From contig OZ316893.1 of assembly GCA_973895155.1 (NCBI GenBank), positions 5,952,001 through 6,016,000 on the forward strand: a DNA stretch of 64,000 bases. The letters run 5' to 3'. Positions 9,681 through 21,518 of this stretch are shown here, in pieces. This DNA is from Marsupella aquatica (lineage: Eukaryota; Marchantiophyta). Within the stretch, counting starts at the first letter, position 1. Each line of letters opens with the position of its first letter. The translations under genes and the position numbers were made by a program. The notes under the pieces are model-generated. The model was given only the letters and a program-made list of their open reading frames with translations, was not told where the DNA came from and did no database searches.

Positions 9681-12499
9681 CTTCGGTGTGACGCCAATGA
9701 CATGGTCCTTATTTTGTAATCTGATTAACTAGGTTGCTGTATGCAAGGAGTAGCTATTGATACCGCATAACAATTAGCAAGATGGCAAGAATAAGGGCAA
9801 TCATGGCGTTAAGAGTAGGGAAATAAAAGCTATGTCGCGGGTGATCGGTGACCATATCTCTTTCAATATGTCACCAAATCCGGATCTGTAAAGAGCATTG
9901 GAAAGATCTGGTCAAGGCGAGTAAAATCAATATAAAACACTCGGGAAACGGAGGTGTATTAAGGAAGATACAGCCTGATTAGTGTGATGGGTTAACTTGT
10001 GGCCGGAATTAGCGGATTCGGCTTCAGTTTCGGGTTAACCCAAGCTCGACCATGGCTTAGCTTATGTGAGCACGGCTTCAGCTTAGCTTAGGTAAGCACG
10101 GCTTCAGCTTAGCTCAGGTAAGCACGGCTTCAGCTTAGCTCAGGTAAGCATAGGTAAGCTCGGGTTCGGGCTCAGCTTAGGTTAGCGGTTAGCGGTTAGC
10201 GGATAGCGGATAGCGGCCTAACCCGAGACCACGGGTTAGCTCTACTCGGGTTAGATAGGATAGCTAGGTTAGCCGAACTCGGGTTAGCGCGGCAGTGAGT
10301 ACCCCCTCTCGGTTGCGGGGGCATAACTCTCTGTGTATTTGACCAAATCGGCTATAATTGACCTCGTTGGAAAGAGGAGCTCAAGCCGCTTCCAACGCTG
10401 CTATCCACGCAGCAAATGGTTGAATAGAGAAATCAGGAGAGGAGGCGCAAGCTCGCAAAAACCATGGAGGAGGGCCGAATCCGAAGTACATAGCCAATTC
10501 GAGATAGAAATAAAGTTGCGAGTTAGGGTTCAGTAGTTAGAGATAGTGGCAGCTCTGTTAGGGCTGGGATGGGGCTCCAACAGCGTAGTATCCACCCATT
10601 TGGGCTCAGTATGAGAGTATATAGAGCAGCCCCCGATAGAGGCAGGGGGGAACTTCAGTTGTGTGATCTCACTTAGACTGAGCAACAGGGAGGAGCTCTG
10701 TGCAAGCAAGGCTGGACTTGGACGCTGCGTGTTGGGGAGAGCTTGGTTGTGCTATTACTCAGGGAGTAATCAGCCAAGCTTCACAGCAACGGGTTGCTAG
10801 GTTTGCGAGCTGGATTGTGGCTCTTTCTAGTGGGTAGCACAACTGGGTTCTTTTCCCCCGATACAGAGCCTTGGTGATAGGTGATGTATTGGTGATTGTA
10901 AACTGTGGGGAGGATGTCAATTTGATTTGTGGTGAGCACATTAGGGAGGATGAGACATTGATTGAGGGGCAACAGGAGGAGCATTTATAGTTCAGTCTGG
11001 CAAGGCTACGTGATCCATGGGGAGTCCCGGCCTTTGTCTGTGGAGAGCACTTAGGGATCTATGGCCAGAGCTGAGCTTGCAGGGCAAGCGTGAGGCCGGG
11101 CCTCATTGTAGTCTGGGGTAGATCGCCGTTAGGCCTGGTACCAGCTTTGAAGTCGAGTCAACTATGCATGCGTACTTGACATTCTGAATTGGAGATGTGA
11201 GATCTGTATGTGCCCCCAAGAATGAAGTGCAGTGAAGGAGGTTGAGTTCAGGATTGAGTTTGCAAGGCAAGTACGGGATTGGTTCGAGTCCAATCTGCCG
11301 TCGCAATCTGGAGTGAGCCGGGTTCAGGTTCAGGATTGAGCTTGCATGGCAAGCACGGGGCTTCCGGGCCAAGCACGTCGCAATCTGGAGTAGACAGCCT
11401 TCGGGACTATTGTTCGAATCAAGTGTTCTCAATGAACTATTGCGCACATCTTTGAATCTAATTGAGTTTTCCTCTCAGGCCTCATTTCTCTCATGGATGT
11501 GTGTGTGAGTGAGGCAATCTGAGTGTATGATGGGACTAGCAGCGCCACTGAGAGGTGTACAGGGTGCATTGAAGCGGGCTGGGTGAGGACTGTCATAGCT
11601 CTGATTGCTGAGAGTGGAATGGCAGAGTGGTGGGGCAATGGCTTAGAAGTCCCTAAGCCGGGAATCAGTCAGGAGTCACTAGTTTATGGGTACATTCCGG
11701 CGGCGGAATAGAAACATACCTATGACAGTAAGCATACGTATAGACCTATGCGCACCGTAGCGCTAGGCCCTGTGTGTACGGGCCCGATATGAAGACCCAT
11801 TCTCACCAGAACTATCATGAGCGCAGATCTGATCCCCAACCTTGGTTCCTTGGGATTGAGCTTGGGTGATGTGTGAGGGAGTCTTGCTATGATAGTCTGG
11901 TGTTAAGGGCATAAACTGGTGTTTACTGGCCTTCACAACATCCCTTCGTGATCCTCAGGTACAAGGAGATGGTTTTGGCACCCATAGTGACGTCTTTGGT
12001 GTTAAGACCCATGTCAATCGCGTGACATTCGGTCAACTCCTCCATCCTCCCATATCCTTGCAGCACCGACTGCACAGATTCAGTAATGGTCAAAAATGAG
12101 ACAAGTCGATGCTTAGCCACAGCCATTAAACATATAGTAGCAGCAGATTCTACCAGCACTTATTCACATGCAAAAACGACATTGCAAAAACGCAAAATAG
12201 CGGGCAAAACAACAGCAAGCGAGCACAAATAGATTTCAAAATGAGCAGATATCGTCATCCGCCATTCCCCGCTTCGAGCAACTCGCAACATCTCAACATC
12301 CGCCATACCCCGCTCACAGCAACTAGCCTCCATCACTGTGCAACTGGCCCCCATTCCTCTGCACTCCCAGCGCCACTCTCGACAAGAGGTCTCTCCTATT
12401 TTGATACCCTAAACTGAAAACGTTTGAATGTGCTGCAGTTGTCGCTCTTGCCTTGCTTTACCCCTGGAAAATTCGATACCCTGCTCTCATTGGTCAAAC
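9681..12499. other. Non-coding interior of the recombinase unit
   Basis: No gene is supported. The stretch holds a minisatellite (10.06-10.22 kb) and, between 11.05 and 11.40 kb, a recurring GAGCTTGCANGGCAAGCACGG-like phrase (three or four degenerate copies). A TATATAG-containing, promoter-like sequence lies near 10,617. Short frames in both strands look random. Confidence 0.4.
10058..10220 (+). repeat. Minisatellite GGCTTCAGCTTAGCTCAGGTAA
   Basis: At least three near-identical units of about 31 bp (AGCACGGCTTCAGCTTAGCT plus CAGGTA) in tandem, followed by a run of GGTTAGC/GGATAGC heptamers. Simple tandem expansion with no coding signal. Confidence 0.75.
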
Positions 12500-12529
12500 C
12501 GGTAACCGGATCACTAATCCGGATTTACG
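12500..12529 (-). repeat. Right inverted repeat of the recombinase unit
   Basis: Reverse complement of 7146-7175 with a single mismatch (G versus A at position 11). It ends three bases before the hairpin unit that begins at 12533. Confidence 0.75.
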
Positions 12530-12532
12530 TTC

Positions 12533-12682
12533 GGTAATGACGATCTGTGCCGTCCGTTACCGGGGAGAACCGGTCCCCCCCGGTTCCTCCACAGTCACTC
12601 CCGGCTGCGGCCGGTCGTGGCTGTGTCAGAACCTGGTCGGTCCGCTACACCCCGGTAATGGACGACCAGATCGTCATTACCT
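12533..12682. repeat. 150 bp MITE-like inverted-repeat unit
   Basis: GGTAATGACGATCTG at 12533-12547 is perfectly repeated in inverse at 12668-12682. The match continues imperfectly inward for about 33 bp (CCGTCCGTTACCGGGG against CGTCCATTACCGGGG). The centre is G/C-rich. The size and end structure fit a miniature inverted-repeat element or a large hairpin. Confidence 0.6.
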
Positions 12683-14314
12683 TATACATAACGAGGAAGA
12701 GGAAACCAAGCGATTAGGCATACAAGTCCATATCTGGCTTGCCCAAGAGTATACAATCGCCCCCGTCCCAGCCAGATAAATTCTCTTCCAGGAAGACAAG
12801 TTTTTAATTTTTAACAGTTGTAGCAACGACATCAAATGGCTATTTCAAAGTTTCGAAAGCAAACACAGCCCATGGTGTCACCTTTTAGCCCCCTATCTTC
12901 AACTTCACCACTCGTCATCATCTTCGTCTATTTCTTCACACTTAGCAATCTGGTAATGTGGGAATCAAATCTCACCTAATCGTGCAACTAACTGTATAAT
13001 TGTGAAGCAAAGCTACTGTAGATTTAGAGTCTAAATGCTTCATTCTGAACATCACTCTGGAAATGTGACTTGGGGGGTGGTCGGAAGGGTATAAAGCATT
13101 GGGGGACAAGAGTACACCAAAGGGCTGGGGGCGACACTATAATTGGTCTAGTGATTGAAGGGGATGAGTGTTAATGAGGACGATGAATTACTTTTGCTAA
13201 TTTAAACACTATCCACTCTCATACAAGCTCCTGCCAAATCACTCCCATAGTCTCTTTACAGAATTGAAAAATTAGGGAACAATGTTCCACCTGTAGATGT
13301 TGTTGAGTGTTATTCAAGACTTTTGGATTGACTGAAATGAGTACCCAAGATTGTACTCTCCCAACTGATGTTGTCAGGGTTATTTGAGACTCTTGGATTG
13401 ACTCGAATGGGTATCCAAGATTGTTTTTACAGTTGGGTCCAAGGTATATAATACATACATAACTGTGCTGGCTATACTATTATGGCATAGGGTGCTTTTT
13501 GGCTTAGTTATTGGAGAAATCAATTGACCTAACAAGTTTTTGGCATGGAGCACTAATGGGGAATGAAAGGTTTTTGGCTGTTTGCTCTTAAGAAGTGAAT
13601 TTTCATTTTTTGGGGTTAACTTTGTCTTTAATTTTTTCCCAAACTTTTCCTTCAGTTTCTCTTTTTTGATGGTGTTGGAGGGAGCAAAAAGGGGGAGGGT
13701 GAGGGAGTGAGGAAGGGAGGGCATGGTGGCAGGGAATGAGGAGGCAAAAAATGGTCAAAAAGTTTTCCTCCATATGTTTTGGTGCATAAAGCATTCTACA
13801 ACACCACCTGGACCCCATGATGCCCCAGACATTGTTACCCACCTTGTGTCCCCCCTCCTTGCCCTCCACAACCTCACCCTCCCCAAAATTATTATTTTTA
13901 CAACAATAACATGAACTAAAGTGACAACAGTTTTTCATCAACAATCAATAAACCCAAACAATGATACTTACTTACTTGTTCACAGAATGGTTGCATAAAT
14001 GACATAGCCAGAATGACGACATTTCAACATTCAGCTGCCTCACCTGCATGTTTTTGTCACACCTCAACATTTATGGAGCATTATCACCACCATTGACAAC
14101 ATGGTTGCAATGATCATTGTGTGCATGGGCATTGGATTAATTATAAATAGAACCATAATTAAACCCTTAGTTTGCGATTAGAGACGAACCTCAAGATCGA
14201 GGCTAATTAATGAGATTATCATTGATTAGCCCCGTACCTTGCTGCCCGCTGCCCAGTATTACGGACATTTGAATAAGGATAAATACCTGGGGCGAGTCGT
14301 TCTGGACACCAGCT
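12683..14314. other. Intergenic, no supported gene
   Basis: A/T-rich DNA with short frames on both strands and no motif. One 70 bp-period direct repeat lies at 13309-13424, where GTTATT-x-AGAC-TTGGATTGACT and ACCCAAGATTGT recur. Otherwise nothing is recognisable. Confidence 0.4.
13309..13424 (+). repeat. Two-copy direct repeat, 70 bp period
   Basis: Units starting at 13309 and 13379 share about 46 bp (GTTATTCAAGACTTTTGGAT against GTTATTTGAGACTCTTGGAT, continuing to CCAAGATTGT), separated by less conserved sequence. Confidence 0.6.
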
Positions 14315-14385
14315 GCCCCTAGTCTTGGTGGTAGAGGGAGCTCACTGGCACGGGGCAGGTTTCCGGTTCGAATCCTGCTAGTGGC
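14315..14385 (+). other. tRNA-related sequence, SINE-like Pol III promoter
   Basis: 71 nt with tRNA-like ends: GCCCCTA at 14315 pairs with TAGTGGC at 14379-14385 in six of seven positions. A perfect B box GGTTCGAATCC lies at 14365-14375. An A-box-like TGGTGGTAGAGGG lies near 14326-14338. The T stem is broken: GCAGG and CCTGC could pair only around an over-long loop. A working tRNA is therefore unlikely. A tRNA-derived SINE head or a decayed tRNA gene is the better reading. Confidence 0.45.
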
Positions 14386-15672
14386 AATGTGCAACTTTTG
14401 TCAATCACCCCACCCAAAAGTGGGGATCATTCACCTTCTACTTACACTTAGAAAAAATATGAACGAGGAGAAGAAGATGCGGGCAGCGGGTGGTGAAAAG
14501 GTGCAGGAGGCTCATTATGAGCCTCGAAGTTGTCTTTCGTCCTGAATTGTATTGAACCTTTGGATCCCATCAGCATTGAAGAGCATGTACTCACATTTGT
14601 ATTGAAATATCCTTACATTCTGTCTTCGGTTCTGGTGATTGATTCTCAAGCTGGTTCTCACACATTAAATGTGCACACTTAGTTACAATGACAACATGGT
14701 TCCAATTACATATGAGATTTCTCAACAACTTCCTTGTCTCACCTGCATTTCTTTGACTGGCCTCCACATCTTTTGAGCTGAACCTCTGCCAAATGAGTGG
14801 GGGTGTACCAGATAAGTTGTGGCATATCATGTGTGCCATTATTGGCTGGAGTGTATGGAAAGACCGGAGCTCTTTCCATAGAACACACAAAGTCCAACCC
14901 AGATGCACTCAATACAAAAAGCTTGGCACCGGCTTGGAGTTTACCTTCGCATGGTCTGGGCCAGACATCATGCAAAGGTAAGGGCAGGGAAGGCCACCAC
15001 AGCGAAGGCCTACCAGCCATGTGATTATGGGACACACTCCGGACTTTTGGAAGTACATGAGGACATACTTCATGTTCCCAGGTCCCACCCACCCGCCTTG
15101 AATCTGATCGTGTTTCACAAGAATTGATTCTGCACGGCAAGATAGACCAATAGATAAGTAAGCCTATCACGGATGCACTGAATGAAACCTTGCCGGAACC
15201 TGAGCACTGGCTAGCCTCATGGAGCGAGCTTCTCGTGCTGCAGTAGTTAAATTTTTTGTTTGGCTGCTTACCTCCTGGGAGGCTTAGTTTCTTTCCTAGT
15301 ACCGGCCCCACCGGTTTAGATTACACTTCTGACCTCTGGTTCACCCGTTTGGTTTGCACTTCTGACCTCTGGTCCACCTTTGGCCTTGTCCTTGTGGTCG
15401 CCTCTTTGTATGCTGTTTTAGTGAATTGAATTCAAAAAGATCTTTCAAGTCAAAAGAGTCTACACCTAGCAAGACTACTAAGACTACCCAAATGAGTACA
15501 TACGAGGTCAAGAGTGTAAGTAACACAAGGACGTCCCATAGTCCTATAGGTATGACCCTTCAGAAGTACTTCTCAACTGCTCTAATCAAACGTGGCGAGG
15601 GTGCACCTGCGCAAACCGCCCTGCTGATCAAGCAAAGCCGAGGAAATAAGGAAAGGGCCCAGTTGGCAAATC
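14386..15672. other. Intergenic, no supported gene
   Basis: Several overlapping frames on both strands, the longest a 190-codon minus-strand frame at 14739-15311. They have no domain, no splice partners and no codon bias that would favour any one of them. Nothing is supported. Confidence 0.4.
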
Positions 15673-17335
15673 CTTAGTGCAAGTGGTGGCACATTGATCC
15701 GTGCAAAATTGACATTCGCTAGTCAGCAAAACTTGTAACACGGCTATTAAAGCGGAACGTCGACTACCATTTGGTTGAGCTGGGTTGAGTGAGAACTTCA
15801 TTCAAGTGACTGATTGGATTGTGACTTGCCATTTGATTTGGCCGAGTTCGAGTTGCTATAATTACAAGCCAGCGACATCTGACATATGCTGTTGAGTTTT
15901 TACTCAGTGAAGTTGTGAGGACTAAGTGCATTGTGAGTTGCCATTCGGTTTGGTCGATCTAGTCCGAAGGTTGACGTAATTAATTTCGGAGCGAGCGGCA
16001 TCTGACCGCCGATGTTGCTAGTGTTAATGTGGTGAAGTGAGGAGCTTGACAGAATTGTACGTATTGTGAGTCGCCAGTTGGATTGGTTGAGTGCGAGTTG
16101 ACATCATTCGAAGCAAGCGACATCTGAGTTCTGTCAATTTCAATTTGTTGAAGTGAGGCCGGAGCGTGACTAATTGTCATTGAGTGAAGTGAGGAGGTTC
16201 GCAACATTCAGAGAAAGTCACAGCTCACAGCTGCAGCATAGAAAGGAGTCTCTTAGCAACTCAACTGCGAGGATTGATATGGCTTCCGAGCAAGCCTTAC
16301 TAAGCCACACCGCAGTGGAATCCTCTGAGCCGGGAGCAGCGACCACCACACCAGAAGCTGCAGCAGGCAAACCGTTGAGGAATCAAATCCCTTACGACGA
16401 TGGTGAGTTCAACACAAACGGGAAGCACCCCAACACGCAGCCGGGAGCAGCGACCACCATACCAGAAGCTGCAGGAGGCAAGCCGTCAGCGAATCAAATC
16501 CCATACGACGATGGTCAGTTCAACACAAACGGGAAGCACCCCAAGGCGCAGCCGGCAGCAGCGACCACCATACCCGAAGCTGCAGGAGGCAAGCCGTCGA
16601 AGAATCATATCCCTTACGACGATGATGACTTCAACGCAAAGGCGCAGCACGCCGAGGCGCAGGTCATCGGGTGTTTTGCGAAGGTTTTTGGGCATCTCGA
16701 GCGGCCCACAGCAGATACCACCGGTGACGCCACTGCCGACACCTCCCCCGCTCATGGGACGGAAGGCAGGGCCTTCAAGCATCTGTGGGATGATGAAAGC
16801 ATCGAGCAGCAAATGAGAAGCACAACGGCTCAGGTTGTTGGGACTTTAAGGGGGCTTTCTAGTGCGTTTCATCAAGCTGAGCAGAAAATACGAGGCGGGT
16901 TCAAGAAAACCGGTCCTTCCGGGACAGCGGTGCCGGGGACATAGGTCACTCGACATCACCCAATTCCGAGGGAATCCGACACTGCAGAAGTGTCCCCTCC
17001 TCCACACTACATACAGCTTTTCAATCTTGAAGGCTGAAATTAAGTATGTTCAGTTGACCTTCAGAACATGACCTCAAGCTACTTCTTCTGAAATCTAACT
17101 CTTTGAAATCGTTGAGAGCAAAACTAAGGCCTCAAGGTACTGCCAAGTAGCATTCAGCCGTAGCAAAGTTAAAAATATGAGCGACATGTAGCTGCTAGGT
17201 GCGTTCCTTCTTACGTTTGTACATATTTCTAGCGTGAGACAACTAGTTTTTGTACAAGTAGCAGTATTTCGCAATCACGGGGCTGTGAAAAAAGTTCCCC
17301 AGAAGTGGGAGCGGTGTGGATTGACACCCTGTTCC
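15673..17335 (+). repeat. Segmental duplication, copy 2
   Basis: Homologous in order to 5197-6725 across leader, gene and trailer. The coding part is longer because of an internal repeat expansion. Shared 3' landmarks include GAGGGAATCCGACA, CAAGGTACTGCCAAGTA and GGGAGCGGTGTGGA. Confidence 0.8.
16279..16944 (+). CDS. Acidic-repeat protein of unknown function, copy 2
   Basis: A 221-residue single-exon paralogue of the gene at 5771, beginning at the equivalent ATG (MASEQALLSHTAVESSE). The frame is open for another 35 codons upstream, but the paralogue supports 16279. The central unit is expanded to three tandem repeats of about 39 residues. Each has the pattern AATTIPEAAGGKPS then N-(Q/H)-IPYDD(G/D)-(E/Q/D)-F-N and a Lys/His segment. 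The C-terminal pair of acidic and QV(V/I)G modules (EAQVIGCFAKVFGHLE, TAQVVGTLRGLSSAFH) is kept. The function is unknown. Conservation of the QVVG modules with free variation of the linker number suggests the C-terminal half is the functional part. Confidence 0.65.
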   Translation: MASEQALLSHTAVESSEPGAATTTPEAAAGKPLRNQIPYDDGEFNTNGKHPNTQPGAATTIPEAAGGKPSANQIPYDDGQFNTNGKHPKAQPAAATTIPEAAGGKPSKNHIPYDDDDFNAKAQHAEAQVIGCFAKVFGHLERPTADTTGDATADTSPAHGTEGRAFKHLWDDESIEQQMRSTTAQVVGTLRGLSSAFHQAEQKIRGGFKKTGPSGTAVPGT

Positions 17336-18357
17336 CTTGGATGTACAAAGAATAATTATTAATGTTTCGATAGATTTGAATTGAGGAACTGTAACCCAAT
17401 AAGCTTTCCATCCTAACCTCGAATTATATGACTTTGTTACTTTGTAATCAATTCCAGTGAAGAAGTGGCACGAAACCACAGTCAAAAAATATTTAGGCAA
17501 GTTCCAGCTTCAAATAGTCATTTCAACTACACTGTCTCACACTATAGAGTGCGTGACACACTAATTTAGGTGATTTGATTTTATCAGGAATCACACCTTC
17601 ATTTGTTAAGTCACTATTATTGGCGAACCAAAGTTATTAAAATTACCAATTTCAGTCAACAAGATACTACACAACAAGATATCACACAGAAGCATATCAA
17701 ATGACACAGGAACTTGTAGAATCAATTTCAGAGTCAGAGTAACTTACATTGGATTTGTTAGGCACTTCTGTGTAAATATTCAATTGATCTTCAATGTTTA
17801 GGTATTTTCTTACTATTGACAGTCTGATATGTATGACTTTCACTTTGTATTGGTTTGAGTCTCAGTTTTATGCCCTTGGTTGTGTGCTATGATTCTCAGT
17901 GTGCTATATTCAAGCGAGCACCTCAATTAGTGAGACTAAATGCATGACTTCATGTGACCTGTATTTAGAGCAACACCCAAAATAACGTGACTCATGGTAT
18001 TTTATATGAAATTCTAAGGGCCTCACACTTAGTGTGAATAAAAAATAATATGCAATTAGTGTGACTAAGACTAATAGCTCTGGACAGTGTAGGACAGTGT
18101 AGCTGTTTCAGAATGAATACTGGTTCAAAAATCCTGGTCATTCTTAATGTCTTTCGTGATATTTCTCTTTGTAAATGTCTATCCACTTATGGAGAAGAAT
18201 GCACAGTCTGGGTTTGGATTGCTCATTATGAAGCTTCTCTTCTATTTACCAAAAATAGCGAAAATAAAGTCTCTGAAGCCATTAAGTGCACATATGTCTC
18301 TTCGGTTATGCCCCAAGGTAAAGCCTGGATGGACCTGCATATTGTCCACAATGCCCC

Positions 18358-18501
18358 GGTGGACAAACAAAATCTCAATGTCAAAGTCTATGGATGTTCA
18401 CATATGGTGGACAAACAAAATCTCAATGTCAAAGTCTATGGATGTTCACATATGGTGGACAAACAAAATCTCAATGTCAAAGTCTATGGATGTTCACATA
18501 T
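18358..18501 (+). repeat. 48 bp tandem repeat, three identical copies
   Basis: GGTGGACAAACAAAATCTCA plus 28 further bases, repeated exactly three times (18358, 18406, 18454). 48 is a multiple of three, so frames through it show 16-residue repeats, but there is no other sign of coding. Confidence 0.9.
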
Positions 18502-18644
18502 GTTGATGTTATCTTGTTGGTTTTGATTTATTCTCAACAATGTCCTGTTACAAGAAAATGAAGAACAACAATAGCCCCTCAAAACTTGAACTATAGCCCT
18601 CATTTTTCAGGGCATTTTGGTCCACAATGCCTTGTATTCAAGAC

Positions 18645-18720
18645 ATTATTATACTTTTGTGGACTCTAGTTTCTGAGTGAGCATTATTATACTTGTGTGG
18701 AGCCTAGTTTCTGAGTGAGC
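18645..18720 (+). repeat. 38 bp tandem duplication
   Basis: ATTATTATACTT(T/G)TGTGGA to CTAGTTTCTGAGTGAGC occurs twice head to tail with three differences. Confidence 0.8.
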
Positions 18721-19898
18721 TTTGCCTAAAAAACAGCCATGGCTCATGACAATTTTTTTAATATGTGCACTTATCATGTAATGCAAACCACATTCAAGTG
18801 CATTGCTTCGCTTCTTCCCAGGAGTGTGCACTTAAAAGGATGGACCCTAGATCTCAACCAGTCAGATGAAGCCATAAACTCCTCTCTTGGTTGATTTCTG
18901 TTTGTATTTCTATGCATGATTAAGAGCCATAACCCCCCTGCTGGGCTGGCCAGGAGGTTATGAGATGTAGGCCCCTTGGCTAGCCTGCCCCGAGGGTTGT
19001 CCAACTTGGGGGACACTTTTCAATCCAAATAGAGCAAAACTACACTATAGGTCACACTGCACATAACAAAGCCTCCCTTAGACAATGCCCACCACACATC
19101 TTACTAAATCATTTGCCATGAGAAGCTAAAGTTGAAGTCTAAGGTTCTAGAGGGAAGTCTCCAAAGTTGATATGGATGGAAAGAAGGATGGGACATGTAT
19201 ATTAAAATGATGATCATCCATGACAATTATTTAATATTCTAATGGGCATTCAATCTCATACTTGTAATTACAATAGTGATAAGACTCCACTTGATGAAGC
19301 CTCCCCTAGACAATGCCCCAACGCGCATAATATTAATATAATTGTAATCACAATACTGATGCGAAAGCAATGGGAGGGGATTGGATTGGATGTCGCATTA
19401 TCACGCGTTTAGAAGAAACAGAGAAGTCTTGACTCGAACGCAATCCACAACAACAAAACGTCCAGTGGAATGTCGATGAACTGATGAAGTGCCACTGTTG
19501 ACAGGACTAGTATTATTATTGCCAGCGGTCGGTGGGGCCGCCGCGATGCTGTCGGGGACAGCAGCACACACACACTCGTGTTCAGGGCGGTGCTGTCATC
19601 ACCGCGCTGCGGCACCTTGGCAACCAAGCATCGTGTCACAACAGAGGTTCCGAACGTTCTTCGCGTTTCGTGCTCGCCTTCAAAACCAGTCTCCGCTCCT
19701 CCTCACCTTGCACAGTCGACTCAGCTTCCACTTCTCGTTACGCTCCCGCTTTTGACCTTCCTTCGTTCTGTTAGCTTTTGTTCGACACGACTGGGAAAGG
19801 ATTGTGGCGCTCGTTAGCGGTTTGTGGTGGTAGATTTGTGCGTTTCTGAACAGATTTGCTTATTTGTTGGAGCGTTGAATAGACTCAGAGGAGGAAAC

Positions 19899-21518
19899 AT
19901 GGGCGGTGGTGGTGAGACAGAGGAACTTGTTGGAACCAGCGAGGTTGAGCCGGAGTTTCAACCCGAGGTTAGTGACGATCGTGTCGAGTCGCGTCGTCTT
20001 GATGTTGTTGATGTTGACTTCTGTTCTGTGTGCTCAGCACAAGACAGAACGCAAATCTTTTGTTTCTGTTGCTCTGTGGTATAGCCGTCTTTGGGTGTGA
20101 GTGATATGGGTCTACTTCCGGATATGGATTGAAAGGTAGGGTAAGGTTCGTGGTGAGGCTTGATGAAATTCTGAGGTGGTAAGGCTCGTCTCTAGAGGCG
20201 GAGTACGGACATCTGCTTACCATCAATGAAATCATTTGGAATTTCAGGCAGGGAACATTTCCCCAATGGCGAGACAGTGGTTTAACGGAAAGGGGGTTCC
20301 CTTCTTTTGGTGTCCTGTACAAATTTGATTCCGGCTCCGATTCTGCCAGCTTGGATTCTGGCAGGTGTACCGATTTTTAATTGACTGTGCCTAGCCTGGT
20401 TCTTTTGCAGATTGCTGAGCCTGGCCTAAAACACTTGGAGTTCCTGCGTGTGGCGATTATCAATGGCTCAGCGTATGCCGTGAAATTGTATAATTATGGG
20501 AAAGAGCACTCGGGTTCCCTGAAGCCACGCGTGGACAGTGTCGAAGGAACTGTGAGATCCGTAGCTGGACCGATGGCGCTTAAAGTTGAGGGGAAGTTGC
20601 CCGAAATTCTTCAGTTCGCTGATAGAAAGGTAAGTCAACTTGATTATCGAGCTTGACCTGTGTTTTTTACTCAAAAGCTGCTACTATTGCAAAGGTTATC
20701 AACGCATCCCTTGCACGTCAAAACGAGGTGTGCTGTCTAGTGGGATGATGCGTGCCCAATCTCAAGTTGGGTCGGTTACTCGAAGCAGCTGGTCCCAGTG
20801 TTCTTCAATTTTGTGACTAGGTGGTTCAAAAGGGTAGTTGAAGGGGTTTCAGTAGGCAAACGTATCACCAGCCAGGTTTTTTAAATTGATATGGCTTTCT
20901 GACTTGGTGACTATAAAATGATTTTGAAGTACCTTAGCAGATAATTACCAAGTAATATGAAGTTGAGGATATTGTCGGAGATTATATTATCGCAGCAATT
21001 TTGTAGGTGGAGGTCGACACTGTGATAGGGTGTTTTAAAGTCCTAGTGTAAATTTTAGGAAATTTTTCTCGTCTCTGTCAGCTAATATAATATTACTTCT
21101 CTTGACCGTTGTCCAGGTTGACGATACAATTCAGTACTTGGATATTATGCTCCCACAGACAGTGAAGGATCGCTCCTCCAAGGCTTTTGATGTTGCCCGA
21201 GATGCTGCAAAGCAAGCACCTGGTGCAGCTAGGACAATGGCTGGACAAGTGCAGGAGCAGGGTGTTTATAGCACAGCTACCGAGTATTACACCAAGTTCC
21301 AGCCCATTGCTGAATCATATGGACATCAAGCATTGCAAACTCTAATGAGCCTTCCTATGGCTCCGCAGGCAGCTGGAGCTGCACGCATTGGTGCCGAGAA
21401 GTTAAACCAGATTTTGCTTTCCCTCAGAGATAGTCAACTTCCTCTTTCAGCATATGTCCCGCTGCTTCCACTGAACTACTTTGAGAAAGAGGACCAAACT
21501 CAGTTCCAGGTCAAGTGA
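19899..21518 (+). CDS. REF/SRPP-like lipid-droplet-associated protein
   Basis: Three exons: 19899-19967, 20411-20629 and 21117-21518. All are phase 0 with GT-AG borders and give 229 residues, a normal length for the rubber elongation factor / small rubber particle protein family. Exon 1 is a short acidic leader (MGGGGETEELV). Exon 2 carries the family hallmark LKHLEFLRVAIINGSAYAVK, then YGKEHSGSLKP and VEGTVRSVAGP. Exon 3 carries VDDTIQYLDIMLPQTVK and the Ala-rich helices. Members coat lipid droplets (LDAP/SRPP in plants) through amphipathic helices and have no enzymatic site. The ATG follows GGAAAC and is the first in frame with the family start. The gene is intact. It ends about 1 kb before the left end of the nested transposon block, so the insertion lies in its 3' flank. 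Confidence 0.92.

Larger units (their letters stand above)
7146..12529. mobile_element. 5.4 kb inverted-repeat-bounded unit with a tyrosine recombinase gene
   Basis: The 30 bp at 7146-7175 (CGTAAATCCGGGTTAGTGAT...) reappear as a reverse complement at 12500-12529 with one mismatch. A multi-exon tyrosine recombinase gene lies between them. I see no convincing target-site duplication next to either end. Cryptons usually lack terminal inverted repeats, so either this is an unusual recombinase element or the repeats belong to a different element that carries or surrounds the recombinase gene. The unit separates the two copies of the duplicated host-like gene. Confidence 0.5.
17336..19898. other. 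Intergenic and promoter region of the REF/SRPP gene
   Basis: No gene is supported. The stretch contains two small tandem repeats (18358-18501 and 18645-18720). The last about 450 bases (19.45-19.90 kb) become G/C-richer, with CpG-rich segments and a pyrimidine-rich leader, as expected for the promoter and 5' UTR of the gene starting at 19899. Confidence 0.4.

Noticed and set aside
14315-14385. Functional tRNA gene
   Set aside because: The T stem does not form with a normal 7-nt loop and the anticodon arm is not clear.
14739-15311. 190-codon minus-strand ORF
   Set aside because: No motif, and competing frames of similar length occur on both strands.
18113-18526. ORF with 16-residue repeats
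   Set aside because: The repeat is explained by a 48 bp DNA tandem repeat that is open in more than one frame. There is no other coding evidence.
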